From Octadecabacter algicola (GTDB lineage: Bacteria > Pseudomonadota > Alphaproteobacteria > Rhodobacterales > Rhodobacteraceae), in NCBI RefSeq assembly GCF_021532625.1, contig NZ_JAKGAR010000002.1:62001-126000 (forward strand): a stretch of DNA of 64,000 nt. Direction: 5' to 3'. Each line of letters opens with the position of its first letter. Within the stretch, counting starts at the first letter, position 1. Position numbers and translations under genes: made by a program. The notes under the pieces are model-generated. The model ran no database searches, had not been told where the DNA came from, and saw nothing but the letters and a program-made list of their open reading frames with translations. Shown here piece by piece: positions 27,535 through 36,859 of the stretch.

Positions 27535-27563
27535 GGGCCGCCCAGTGATGGGCGGCCTTTTTC
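27535..27563 (+). terminator. Intrinsic terminator after rplT
   Basis: Stem GGCCGCCC (27536-27543) / GGGCGGCC (27550-27557) with a 6-base loop and a following T-run. Perfect eight-pair GC-rich stem. Confidence 0.92.
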
Positions 27564-27581
27564 GTTTGTTTGGTTGGGCGT

Positions 27582-28013
27582 CTATTCAGGACACAGTCGG
27601 AGCTGTGGATCAAGCTGAATGGCCTGCTCTGCGGTCACGCGTTGAATGTCGGCCGACTGCGACCAGTCGTCGTTGAAACGCTGCAAAATGCCTGCGCGGT
27701 AATGGGCGCTCATAACCTCATTAGCTGCGCCATTCAGCGTGCTGGCATGAAATCCAAACCGACGGCTGGGCAATAGACAAGCATTGGGGAGGGTCATCAA
27801 CATGGTGCAGGCGGAATTGCACTCCCCCAGTTCAACAACGTCACAAGTCTGAGCAAGGTCTGCGCGAAACCTTTGGTACTGCGCCAAGTTGCCACCAGTA
27901 TCGTTGAACACCCGGCAAATCCGTCCGTCGGGTCCGGACCGTTCTACCATCGGTGGGGAGGTCGTTGGCCCGCATCCCATCAGCACAGCAAGGATGATTA
28001 GTATTTGTTTCAT
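27582..28013 (-). CDS. Lipoprotein with degenerate ClpP-like region
   Basis: 143 aa. An N-terminal signal ends in a lipobox-like LMGCG (cysteine at about 14). The region GECNSACTMLM ... RRFGFHAS resembles the serine-containing loop of periplasmic ClpP/S49-like proteins (COG3904 type, usually C-x-S-A-C followed by LGFH). The protein is short for that family and may be degenerate. Membrane-attached location is inferred. Its role is unknown. Confidence 0.65.
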   Translation of the reverse strand: MKQILIILAVLMGCGPTTSPPMVERSGPDGRICRVFNDTGGNLAQYQRFRADLAQTCDVVELGECNSACTMLMTLPNACLLPSRRFGFHASTLNGAANEVMSAHYRAGILQRFNDDWSQSADIQRVTAEQAIQLDPQLRLCPE

Positions 28014-28160
28014 CGGCGGTTAGATCCTCGGCTTTTAGACACAATGCGAGTCTCGGTAGATCTTGCAACCCTGTCTGTTTGGCCGTGAAGCATTTGATTT
28101 CGGCAGTTAGAGTGACATTGGGCAACCCGCGTTGAAGTCGGCCAAGGCGGGAATCAAGCT

Positions 28161-29450
28161 TTAGAATAGAAAGTCATCGACAGTCAGGTCCGTCACGTCA
28201 ACATTGCGCAGTACAATTCGATTGCTTTGCAGGTCGACGATCACTGTGTTGTTGCCGGTTTGTCTTATGTGGTTCGTCATTAGATCTGCAAAGTCATCAA
28301 TGGCGGTCACGTCCGCTAATGATATTTTCTCTGCTGCATCGGCTACGTTGAAATCAAGAACGACGTCCGTTCCAAACCCGTCTTCGAATACGAAAACATC
28401 GCTTCCGGCGCCGCCGTACATGCGGTCATCGCCATCCATACCTCGTAGGGTGTCGTCGCCATTCATGCCAAACAGCACATCGTCGCCCCCATTCCCGTCC
28501 ATTTGATCGTCACCATTAACGCCCCAAAGGACGTTGTCAGCATCATCGCCGCGAAGCACGTCATCGAAATTTGATCCGCGAAGGCGCTCGATGGAGGCAT
28601 ACGTATCACCAGCGGCGTCCCCTGTGTTTTGTGTTGCGTCGCCAAGGTCTGCGGTGACGCCTGTGCCAGCGGAGCCATATTGCACGCGATCTTCACCTGC
28701 GCCGCCGTCATATGTGTCAGCCCCAACGCCACCGATCATCTGATCGTTGCCGTTACCACCAGACAGAAAATCATCGCCATGTTGCCCGATGAGAACATCA
28801 TTCCCATCACCGCCAAACAAAAGATCGCCTTCGCGGCCACCTATTAGTCTATCGTTCCCCTCAAGGCCTGACATCAAGTCGACCCCGGTAGATCCCACCA
28901 GAACATCAACCAAAGATGTGCCCGTTGTAGTTTCTTCGAAATCGTCAGCCGTCAGGTCAAGTTCGACCTGACCCAATGTGTATGCGAAATTCTGCGTCAC
29001 GATGATCGATTGACCTGTGTAATCTTCCAGTTCGCCATTCTCGTTTTCGACTTGGTAGGTGTAATCAGCAACAGATATCCCGATGCCGACATATTCGAAG
29101 TCAGGATTCAGGATGTTGTCGCGATGGAGAGGGCTATTCATCAAGGCAATGTGCAAGTCCTCAACGTCGTCCATAAACCCTTCTTCGCCACGGGTTGTTT
29201 GAATGGCAATGTTTTCACCGGTGCCCCACGACCAATAGAAGTCAAAGCCTGCGGCTACCATGCGCTGTGTTGGGGTCGAGTCGCTCTCTCCTGTGTGTGA
29301 AAAAACGTTCGCGTCCAGCATCCAGTCTGAGTGAACCTCAGCGGAGTCGTTCAGATGCAGTTCCAATTCCAACGCGCCCAGCCCAAGGCTTGTGCGTTCC
29401 GCGTTGACGAGCTCCAACATATATCTTTCGAATTCATCAGCGTAGCTCAT
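28161..29450 (-). CDS. Secreted CAP-domain protein with RTX repeats
   Basis: 429 aa from ATG 29450 (AGGAAG spaced 6). A CAP/SCP domain covers about 5-165 with H52, E79 and H109 in FSHTG, WGTGEN and PLHRDNIL. Glycine-rich nonapeptides of the GGxGxDxLx type (calcium-binding RTX) follow at about 180-390, then a C-terminal beta-rich end that should carry the type I secretion signal. No N-terminal signal peptide is present, as expected for RTX proteins. No ABC/MFP secretion genes are adjacent. It may act outside the cell, for instance as an adhesin or hydrolase; activity is unproven. Confidence 0.88.
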   Translation of the reverse strand: MSYADEFERYMLELVNAERTSLGLGALELELHLNDSAEVHSDWMLDANVFSHTGESDSTPTQRMVAAGFDFYWSWGTGENIAIQTTRGEEGFMDDVEDLHIALMNSPLHRDNILNPDFEYVGIGISVADYTYQVENENGELEDYTGQSIIVTQNFAYTLGQVELDLTADDFEETTTGTSLVDVLVGSTGVDLMSGLEGNDRLIGGREGDLLFGGDGNDVLIGQHGDDFLSGGNGNDQMIGGVGADTYDGGAGEDRVQYGSAGTGVTADLGDATQNTGDAAGDTYASIERLRGSNFDDVLRGDDADNVLWGVNGDDQMDGNGGDDVLFGMNGDDTLRGMDGDDRMYGGAGSDVFVFEDGFGTDVVLDFNVADAAEKISLADVTAIDDFADLMTNHIRQTGNNTVIVDLQSNRIVLRNVDVTDLTVDDFLF

Positions 29451-29692
29451 CGTGTCTTCCTGTCTTCTGTGGCGGTATTGGTTGTTTCTTCTTATGTTAA
29501 TGGGACAAGAGTAAGGCGCTGACTGGGCAATGCCAATGAACTGCGCCTTGAGCCAGCGTCCTGTCGCTGATCTGTAAGCCGATCTCTGCCATACCCATAA
29601 AGTAAACAACGTGGGTGGGCGCGATATGCGCGAAACCTTGCAACCCCGCCGCCATTTCGCTACCTGAACCTCAAGCGATAAAGGGCACGCAC

Positions 29693-30754
29693 ATGGACGA
29701 TCTCAAATCAAAATACCTCGACCTGATTGGCAAAGCTGGCGACGAAGCCACGCTTGAGGACCTGCGTGTACAGGCCGTCGGCAAAAAGGGCGAGATCAGC
29801 CTGCAAATGCGCTCTTTGGGTAAGATGACACCAGAGGAACGCCAAGTGGCAGGGCCGGCGCTCAATGCCCTTAAGGATGAGATCAATGCCGCGTTGACGG
29901 CAAAGAAAGCTGGTCTTGCCGATGCGGCGCTTGATGAGCGTCTTCGCACGGAATGGCTCGATGTGACTCTGCCTGCGCGAGATCGCCGTCAGGGCACGAT
30001 TCACCCTGTGTCGCAGGTTTGGGAAGAATGCACCGCGATCTTTGCCGACATGGGGTTCGCGACTGCGGAAGGCCCACAGATCGATACCGATTGGTATAAC
30101 TTTGATGCCTTGAATATCCCCGGCCACCACCCTGCGCGAGCCGAGATGGACACGTTCTATATGCATCGTGACGAAGGCGATAATCGCCCGCCGCACGTGC
30201 TGCGCACCCACACCAGCCCCGTGCAAATCCGAAGCATGGAAGCACAAGGCGCGCCGATCCGCATCATCTGTCCGGGTCGCGTTTATCGGGCGGATTACGA
30301 CCAGACGCACACGCCGATGTTCCACCAGATCGAAGGTCTGGCCATCGACAAAGACATCTCAATGGCGAACTTGAAATGGACGCTTGAGGAGTTCTTTACC
30401 GCCTATTTCGGCACCGAGGTTAAGACCCGTTTCCGCGCCTCCCACTTCCCGTTCACGGAACCATCCGCGGAAGTTGATATTCAGTGCGACTTCTCAGGCG
30501 GTACCGTCAAAGTGGGCGAGGGGGACGATTGGCTCGAAGTTCTTGGTTCAGGCATGGTCCACCCCAAAGTCTTGCGGGCTGGCGGCATCGACCCTGACGA
30601 ATACCAAGGCTTTGCCTTTGGCATGGGCATCGACCGCATCGCCATGCTGAAATACGGCATTCCTGATTTGCGGGCGTTCTTTGAGAGCGACCTGCGTTGG
30701 CTGAAGCATTACGGTTTCTCTGCACTTCAGGTGCCGACGGTACATGGTGGGTAG
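29693..30754 (+). CDS. pheS: Phenylalanyl-tRNA synthetase alpha subunit
   Basis: 353 aa from ATG 29693, the expected size. Class II synthetase motifs are present: the [10 protein letters not shown] region (motif 2) and [14 protein letters not shown] (motif 3), plus a coiled-coil N-terminus. It forms the alpha2-beta2 enzyme with PheT. An ASCH gene separates the two subunits. A 242-base region with the divergent RTX gene precedes it. Confidence 0.97.
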   Translation: MDDLKSKYLDLIGKAGDEATLEDLRVQAVGKKGEISLQMRSLGKMTPEERQVAGPALNALKDEINAALTAKKAGLADAALDERLRTEWLDVTLPARDRRQGTIHPVSQVWEECTAIFADMGFATAEGPQIDTDWYNFDALNIPGHHPARAEMDTFYMHRDEGDNRPPHVLRTHTSPVQIRSMEAQGAPIRIICPGRVYRADYDQTHTPMFHQIEGLAIDKDISMANLKWTLEEFFTAYFGTEVKTRFRASHFPFTEPSAEVDIQCDFSGGTVKVGEGDDWLEVLGSGMVHPKVLRAGGIDPDEYQGFAFGMGIDRIAMLKYGIPDLRAFFESDLRWLKHYGFSALQVPTVHGG

Positions 30755-30835
30755 ACTAGTTTAATCCAGCTAGGCTGGAGAGCGCCCAATTCTCCTGTTC
30801 GAGGATGGCGCCAAAAAAAACTGAAAGGGCACAAC

Positions 30836-31273
30836 ATGCCTGAATACGAAGATCTCCAAGAAACATACCCCGGCGCAGGGACGTTCAAGCTTGGCCATGA
30901 TGCCGAAAGCTGCACGGCGCAGATTAATCTCGTGCGTCGTGGTGGCAAGCGGGCAGTTTGTGCGCCGTTGGCGGATTTTGAGGGCGCACCTGAGGCCATG
31001 CCCGTCGTGGGTCGTACCGATATTGTTGCCCATTGGAACAACACCCCCGCGTTGATCGTGAAGACCGTCAAAGTTCAGCAGGTCCGTTACTGCGATGTGA
31101 ACACCAACATGGCGCATTCCGATCTGGGACGGGATGATTTCATTGGATGGCGCAAAGCCACCAAAGCAGCGATTAAGAAGGATCATAAATTTGATCCCGA
31201 GATGATGCTGGTGTTTGAATTCTTCCAATTGATCGAAGACCTCGACGGGCGGCAGATCGAGCCGCGTTCCTAA
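30836..31273 (+). CDS. ASCH-domain protein between pheS and pheT
   Basis: 145 aa. The segment GTFKLGHDAES ... RRGGKRAVCAPLADFE matches the start of ASCH domains (PUA-like RNA-binding fold), including the basic residues that would line a nucleic-acid-binding cleft. The middle contains WRKATKAAIKK, which also fits. ASCH proteins bind or act on RNA; some are coactivators or nucleases. Its place between the two halves of PheRS suggests a translation-related role but proves nothing. The ribosome-binding site GAAAGGG is well spaced. Confidence 0.72.
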   Translation: MPEYEDLQETYPGAGTFKLGHDAESCTAQINLVRRGGKRAVCAPLADFEGAPEAMPVVGRTDIVAHWNNTPALIVKTVKVQQVRYCDVNTNMAHSDLGRDDFIGWRKATKAAIKKDHKFDPEMMLVFEFFQLIEDLDGRQIEPRS

Positions 31274-31342
31274 AGGCCCCTAGCCCCTGACACGCCCATA
31301 GGGTACACCGCCCGCAACACCTTTTTCGCAGGAACTACGACC

Positions 31343-33742
31343 ATGAAATTCACGCTCTCTTGGCTTAAATCCCACCTCGACACGGATGCTTCCGTGGACG
31401 AGATCGCCGACACGCTGACCGACCTTGGTCTTGAGGTTGAGGGGATCGAAAATCCAGCCGCGAAGCTGAGCGATTTTGTGATCGGTAAAGTGACGTCGGC
31501 GGAAAAGCATCCCGATGCGGATAAGCTGCGCGTTTGCACCGTGGACGCAGGCGAAGGCCCGACGCAGATCATCTGTGGTGCGCCAAACGCCCGTGAAGGT
31601 ATTACTGTCGTCGTTGCCAAACCGGGTACCTATATTCCTGGTCTGGATATCACCATTTCTGTCGGCAAAATCCGTGGGATTGAATCCTTTGGCATGATGG
31701 CGTCCGAGAAAGAATTGGAACTGTCGGACGAACACAACGGCATTATTGAATTGCCTGCCGGAGAAGTCGGCCAGTCCTTTGCCGATTATCTGGCTGAACA
31801 TGACCCATCCAAAGTTGACTCTGTGATCGAGATCGCGATTACGCCGAACCGCCCTGATGCACTTGGCGTGCGCGGCGTTGCGCGTGATCTGGCCGCCCGT
31901 GGGCTTGGCACAATGAAGGCACGTGACGTTGAACCTGTTCCAGCGACATTCGCCAATCCGGTAAGCGTCAGCATCGATGAAGACACACTAGACCAAGCGC
32001 CAGTGTTCTTTGGTCGCCTGATCAAAGGTGTGAAAAATGGCCCTAGCCCTGCATGGTTGCAACAGCAGCTAAGGGCGATTGGCCTGCGTCCGATTTCGTT
32101 CCTCGTGGATGTGACCAATTGGTTCACGTATGACCTAAACCGCCCGCTGCACGTCTTTGATGCGGACAAGATCACGGGCAACATGTTGCGCCTGCACCGC
32201 GCTGCGGGTGGTGAGACGCTCGTTGGGTTAGATGAAAAAGAGTACACCTTCCCAGAAGGCGCGACGCTGATTTCAGATGCCGAAGGTCCTGAATCCATCG
32301 GTGGTGTTATGGGTGGTTTGCGCACCGGCTGTTCCGAGGACACGGTCAACGTCTTCGTTGAAGCGGCTTACTTTGATCCTATCCGCACCGCCTATACTGG
32401 TCGCGCGCTCAAGATTAACTCCGATGCGCGATATCGCTTTGAACGCGGTATCGACCCTGCTTTCACGCCAGAAGGTCTGGAACATGCAGTGCGCATGATT
32501 GTTGATATCGCTGGCGGTGAGGCGTCCGAGGTTGTGCAAGCCGGTGCGGTTCCTGACACAGCGCGGGCCTATAAGCTCGACACCGATCGGTGTTCGTCGC
32601 TGGTCGGGATGGATATTCCTGCTGAAACGCAACGCGAAACCCTGACGAAGTTGGGCTTCGTTATGGATGGCGATATGGCTCAGGTGCCCAGCTGGCGTCC
32701 TGACGTTCAAGGCGAAGCTGATCTGGTTGAAGAAGTTGCACGGATTGCGTCACTTACAAACCTTAAGCCCGTTCCAATGCCCCGGGTACGTGCAGGCGTT
32801 CCGGCGCCCATCCTGACGCCGATGCAAAAACGCATGCAGATGGCGCGGCGCACGACGGCTGCTTTGGGTTACAACGAATGTGTGACCTACAGCTTTATCG
32901 ACAAAGCGGCGGCTGAACTTTTCGGCGGCGGCACGGATGCAACAATGTTGGCCAACCCGATCTCAAGCGAGATGTCCCACATGCGTCCGGCGCTATTGCC
33001 GGGTCTGTTGCAGGCAGCGGCCCGCAATCAAGCGCGTGGCCAGACCAATATGGCATTGTTCGAGGCCGGTGATGCATTCCATGGCGGTGAACCAACAGAA
33101 CAGCACAGCCTTGTGACGGGTATCCTCGTCGGCAAGACGGGTCCAAAGGACGTGCATGGCGCGTCGCGTGATGTTGACCTTTATGACGCGAAAGCAGATG
33201 CCGAAGCGGTTCTCGCGGCGATGGGCGCCCCTTCCAAAGTTCAAATCCTTCGTGGGGCGGGCGATGCTTGGCATCCTGGTCGCCACGGGATGATCTGTCT
33301 TGGGCCCAAAAAGGTGCTTGGCGTCTTTGGTGAAATCCACCCGAAAATTCTGTCGGCGCTGGACGTTAAAGGCCCTGTTGTTGGCTTTGTTCTGTTCCCA
33401 AAGGAAATTCCGTTACCCAAGAAGGTTACGGTAAATCGCGGGGCTGCATCGCTTCCGGATTTGCAGTCTGTTGAACGTGACTTCGCCTTCGTGATGGACA
33501 GGACTGTTGATGCCCTTACGGCGGTAAATGCCGCCGCTGGTGCAGACAAGGCGCTCATCGCGGATGTTCGCGTTTTTGATGAATTCATTGGCGGATCACT
33601 GGGAGAGGACCAAAAGTCCCTTGCCATGACCGTGCGCCTTCAGCCGAGCGATGCGACGTTGAAAGACGCCGACATCGAAGCGGTAAGTGCCAAGATCATC
33701 GAGAAAGTAACGAAAGCGACAGGCGGAACCCTGCGCGGTTAA
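31343..33742 (+). CDS. pheT: Phenylalanyl-tRNA synthetase beta subunit
   Basis: 799 aa, full length. An N-terminal tRNA-binding OB domain (about 40-150), a B5 domain in the middle, the catalytic-like core, and the C-terminal anticodon-binding FDX-ACB domain (about 705-799) are all readable. MKFTLSWLKSHLDT is a typical start. It is the partner of pheS and provides editing and tRNA binding. Confidence 0.97.
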   Translation: MKFTLSWLKSHLDTDASVDEIADTLTDLGLEVEGIENPAAKLSDFVIGKVTSAEKHPDADKLRVCTVDAGEGPTQIICGAPNAREGITVVVAKPGTYIPGLDITISVGKIRGIESFGMMASEKELELSDEHNGIIELPAGEVGQSFADYLAEHDPSKVDSVIEIAITPNRPDALGVRGVARDLAARGLGTMKARDVEPVPATFANPVSVSIDEDTLDQAPVFFGRLIKGVKNGPSPAWLQQQLRAIGLRPISFLVDVTNWFTYDLNRPLHVFDADKITGNMLRLHRAAGGETLVGLDEKEYTFPEGATLISDAEGPESIGGVMGGLRTGCSEDTVNVFVEAAYFDPIRTAYTGRALKINSDARYRFERGIDPAFTPEGLEHAVRMIVDIAGGEASEVVQAGAVPDTARAYKLDTDRCSSLVGMDIPAETQRETLTKLGFVMDGDMAQVPSWRPDVQGEADLVEEVARIASLTNLKPVPMPRVRAGVPAPILTPMQKRMQMARRTTAALGYNECVTYSFIDKAAAELFGGGTDATMLANPISSEMSHMRPALLPGLLQAAARNQARGQTNMALFEAGDAFHGGEPTEQHSLVTGILVGKTGPKDVHGASRDVDLYDAKADAEAVLAAMGAPSKVQILRGAGDAWHPGRHGMICLGPKKVLGVFGEIHPKILSALDVKGPVVGFVLFPKEIPLPKKVTVNRGAASLPDLQSVERDFAFVMDRTVDALTAVNAAAGADKALIADVRVFDEFIGGSLGEDQKSLAMTVRLQPSDATLKDADIEAVSAKIIEKVTKATGGTLRG

Positions 33743-33751
33743 CGCGGTGGG

Positions 33752-34000
33752 TTAGGCTGCGGCACAACGTCGTTGGGCGACACGCATACGGCGTTCGAAA
33801 GACCAGTCGTTGTCGCGGGTCAAAATTCGCGAGACGCGTTTCATGCACAGCTCAAGGCTTTCGCTTTGGCTCACGGCGCCCTGACCTACGGATGAAAGAA
33901 CGGCAATAGAAAGCCCGACTGTGCCAGCCGTCAGGACAATCCAATCGACGGTTACGGCGCCGTCGGTGTCGCGGCGGAAGCGTTTGAAAAAGTTACTCAT
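33752..34000 (-). CDS. Flp-pilin-like small membrane protein
   Basis: 82 aa. A basic N-terminus is followed by GAVTVDWIVLTAGTVGLSIAV, a single hydrophobic helix. The G-x4-D-W spacing parallels the G-x4-E-Y prepilin cleavage site of class IVb Flp pilins. The C-terminus is basic with two cysteines. No pilus-assembly genes are near. It could be an orphan pseudopilin or unrelated. It converges with pheT with a 9-base gap. Confidence 0.65.
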   Translation of the reverse strand: MSNFFKRFRRDTDGAVTVDWIVLTAGTVGLSIAVLSSVGQGAVSQSESLELCMKRVSRILTRDNDWSFERRMRVAQRRCAAA

Positions 34001-34096
34001 ACAAATCTCCTTGCCCGAAATCCCTCGGGCGATGAGGAGGAATAACCTTACGTCATGGTGAAACTAGGGCAGGCACGTGTCGGCTTTGAGGGTTAT

Positions 34097-34990
34097 TTAT
34101 GCCGATTTTGTAAGCACATCAGCTAGAATATCGTAGACCAACCTGATGCGTGGGCTTGTGTGGACCTCGCGATGGGTCACCAGCCAAATCGGGAAATTGA
34201 TCTTGAGTTCGGAGCTCAAGACCCGTTCCATCCCGTCGGTTGTATCGCCTAGTGTTTCGTCCATTGGGCAAATCCCCAATCCCGCACGAGCCATTTCCCA
34301 AACGACCAAACCACTTTCTGATCCGGTCTTGAAAGCATCCTCCGTCACGGGAATTCCGAGGGCCGTCATGTAGCCTACATTGCGGGCAACTTCGCCGAAC
34401 GACACCCAGTCGTGGGATGCCAACTCGACGCGTGACGTGGGTCGGCCCCGTTTGTCGAGGTAGCTTGTTGCGCCGTAGAAACGCCCGCGCGCTTCGCGCA
34501 CCAATCGTGCAACTAGGTCGGGTTGTTCGGGGCGGACATTGCGGATGGCGATATCGGCCTCGCGTCGCATGAGGTCGGAAATGTCGTTTGTGGCGACGAC
34601 ATCAATCGTCAGCGCCGGCGCGCGTTTCCGGATTTCGGAGATCACCTTGGGTAAATACATGGCAGCAGAGATATCGCTTGCTGTGATGCGGACTTGTCCG
34701 CTGATGTCGGATCGCTGTGCGCTGGCGGTAAGGGCAACACGTTCGGCGGCTTGTCCCATATCGCGAACGTGGGCCAACAGTTCGCGTCCGGCGTCCGTCA
34801 GTTGCAGCCCACGCCCAACTCTTTCAAACAACATCAATTGAAGGTCGTCTTCGAGGGCGGCGACTTGCCGGCTGAGTGTGGGCTGCGTCAGCCCCAGTTC
34901 GCGCGCGGCAGCCGACAAGGACGACGTCTCGGCCGTTGCCAAGAAGCTGCGTAGATGCGTCCAGTCGAGTCTGTTGGCGTCCATATCCAT
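34097..34990 (-). CDS. LysR-family transcriptional regulator
   Basis: 297 aa, standard LysR length. The N-terminal winged helix-turn-helix contains SSLSAAARELGLTQPTLSRQ (about 19-38), and the C-terminal effector domain follows. It is divergent from a methyltransferase gene (start 35074) with 83 bases between starts, which is the usual layout for a LysR regulator and its target, though the effector is unknown. Confidence 0.9.
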   Translation of the reverse strand: MDMDANRLDWTHLRSFLATAETSSLSAAARELGLTQPTLSRQVAALEDDLQLMLFERVGRGLQLTDAGRELLAHVRDMGQAAERVALTASAQRSDISGQVRITASDISAAMYLPKVISEIRKRAPALTIDVVATNDISDLMRREADIAIRNVRPEQPDLVARLVREARGRFYGATSYLDKRGRPTSRVELASHDWVSFGEVARNVGYMTALGIPVTEDAFKTGSESGLVVWEMARAGLGICPMDETLGDTTDGMERVLSSELKINFPIWLVTHREVHTSPRIRLVYDILADVLTKSA

Positions 34991-35073
34991 ACGAAATTGT
35001 ATAGATTAGTTGTGAATTTCGTCAATTCCTTGGGGGTCTATGCGTCTGTAGGGTGGTTTCAAAGGAGAATGCT

Positions 35074-35706
35074 ATGAATGATGCCGCTACATTTTGGGAT
35101 AAGATTGCCCCCAAATACGCCCAAGATCCAATCAAGGACATGGCAGCGTACGAATATACATTGGAACGCACGAAGTCATACCTCGGATATGACGATCGCA
35201 TTCTTGAACTGGGGTGCGGCACCGGATCGACAGCCCTTCTGCTCGCGCCAAAGGTGAGGGAGATCGTTGGGGCGGATATTTCTCCGAAAATGATCGACAT
35301 CGCTGACACCAAAGCGAAAGCGGGCAGTGTACACAATGCCACGTTTCGCGTGGCGTCGGCTAAGGATGCGGCAAGCCAGAAAGAACCATTTGACGCAGTG
35401 CTTGGGTTTAATTTGTTTCACCTTGTTGAGGGCATGGAAGACACTTTTGCGAGTGTCCATAAGATGCTGCCGCCGGGTGGGTATTTCATTAGCAAGACCC
35501 CATGTCTCGCGGATAGGTCCGTGGGGTTCAAACGCTTCTTGTTCAAGGCCATGGTCCGACCCATGCAATGGATTGGAAAAGCGCCTTATGTGCAGTTTCT
35601 AACGCACAGTGATCTTGAAGGCGCACTGCGGTTTGCGGGTTTTGAAATCGTCGAGTCCGGTAATTTCCCTGCAATCTCACGTTATGTCGTGGCACGGAAA
35701 GTCTGA
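35074..35706 (+). CDS. Class I SAM-dependent methyltransferase
   Basis: 210 aa from ATG 35074, with AAGGAG ideally spaced. SAM motif I reads ILELGCGTGSTALLLAP (about 48-64) and post I VGADISPKM. The UbiE/Coq5-like fold is likely, and the substrate is unknown. The C-terminal half has a hydrophobic stretch that may bind a lipid. It is probably regulated by the divergent LysR protein. Confidence 0.85.
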   Translation: MNDAATFWDKIAPKYAQDPIKDMAAYEYTLERTKSYLGYDDRILELGCGTGSTALLLAPKVREIVGADISPKMIDIADTKAKAGSVHNATFRVASAKDAASQKEPFDAVLGFNLFHLVEGMEDTFASVHKMLPPGGYFISKTPCLADRSVGFKRFLFKAMVRPMQWIGKAPYVQFLTHSDLEGALRFAGFEIVESGNFPAISRYVVARKV

Positions 35707-35739
35707 GTGGGTAAACTGTCGCCAAACCAAGGAGGCAAC

Positions 35740-36186
35740 ATGCTAAAAGTTTATCTATCCGGCGAGATTCATACGGATTGGCGCGAACAAATCATTGAAG
35801 GGGCCAAGGGTTTGGACGTCGAGTTCAATAGCCCTGTCACCAACCACGAAGCATCTGACGACTGTGGCGTGAATATTCTAGGCACCGAGCCAAATAAGTA
35901 TTGGCATGACCATAAAGGCGCGATGGTGAATGCAATTCGCACACGAAAAGGTATTTCTGATGCCGATGTGGTCGTTGTTCGTTTCGGCGAGAAATACCGC
36001 CAATGGAACGCGGCATTCGATGCAGGGTTTGCTGCGGCTCTGGGTAAGTCATTGATTGTTTTGCAACAACCTGACCATGATCATGCACTTAAGGAAGTTG
36101 ACGCAGCCGCGCTTGCCATGGCGCGAGAGCCATCAGAAGTGGTCGAAATCTTGCGTTATGTGCTAACGGGAGAGCTCCCCGCCTAA
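35740..36186 (+). CDS. ytoQ: YtoQ family protein
   Basis: 148 aa from ATG 35740 (AAGGAGG). MLKVYLSGEIHTDWREQI and SPVTNHEASD are characteristic of the YtoQ family, a nucleoside 2-deoxyribosyltransferase-like fold. Its function is unknown. It follows the methyltransferase gene by 33 bases and probably shares its transcript. Confidence 0.88.
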   Translation: MLKVYLSGEIHTDWREQIIEGAKGLDVEFNSPVTNHEASDDCGVNILGTEPNKYWHDHKGAMVNAIRTRKGISDADVVVVRFGEKYRQWNAAFDAGFAAALGKSLIVLQQPDHDHALKEVDAAALAMAREPSEVVEILRYVLTGELPA

Positions 36187-36340
36187 TAATGATGTGGCGT
36201 GAACGATGACCCGTTTTTGGTTTAGGGGGAACGATTTGCTGAATAAACCCTTTGTGTTGATCAAAAAACAAGCAATAAGCCGCCTACGAGAGCGCTAACG
36301 GTAAATCCGAGGCGCGGGAAAAAAAGTGGGACAAAATACA

Positions 36341-36709
36341 ATGCTTAACGAATTCAAAGATTTCATCGCCAAAGGCAATGTCATGGACATGGCTGTTGGT
36401 ATCATCATCGGTGCAGCGTTCACTGCGATCGTCGGTAGCCTGGTTGAAGACCTTATCAATCCGCTGATTGGTATCTTTATGGGCGGTGTTGATTTTGCTG
36501 GTCTGTCTGCCTCCGTTGGCGAAGCGACATTCACATACGGTAAGTTCATTATGGCGATCATCAACTTCTTGGTCATCGCATTCGTGGTCTTCATGCTGGT
36601 TCGCTCTGTGAACAAAATGAAGAAAGCTGAAGAAGAAGCACCTGCCGAGCCAGCTGGCCCGACACAGGAAGAGCTTCTTGCAGACATCCTGACTGCGCTG
36701 AAAAAGTAA
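36341..36709 (+). CDS. mscL: Large-conductance mechanosensitive channel
   Basis: 122 aa from ATG 36341; an in-frame GTG at 36326 would add five residues. The first helix [18 protein letters not shown] and the second [19 protein letters not shown] define MscL, a pentameric channel that releases solutes during hypo-osmotic shock. The charged C-terminal helix is intact. A strong terminator follows. Confidence 0.95.
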   Translation: MLNEFKDFIAKGNVMDMAVGIIIGAAFTAIVGSLVEDLINPLIGIFMGGVDFAGLSASVGEATFTYGKFIMAIINFLVIAFVVFMLVRSVNKMKKAEEEAPAEPAGPTQEELLADILTALKK

Positions 36710-36734
36710 GTTCTATTTGGTTAACGAGTTCTCG

Positions 36735-36766
36735 AGGCCCGCCATTAAGTTGGCGGGCCTTTTTTG
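36735..36766 (+). terminator. Intrinsic terminator after mscL
   Basis: Perfect ten-pair stem AGGCCCGCCA (36735-36744) / TGGCGGGCCT (36751-36760), six-base loop TTAAGT, and a T-run. Confidence 0.93.
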
Positions 36767-36859
36767 TTGTAGAAAGAGATGGCAAACTTTTCCGCTCTAT
36801 CGTCTAGTGCTGCAATAGAACACGCAGAATTTGACAACATGCAGGAGATAAGTGCGCCC

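Noticed and set aside
29600-29692. Attenuator with Phe-rich leader peptide before pheS
   Set aside because: No small frame rich in Phe codons and no terminator-antiterminator hairpins are visible.
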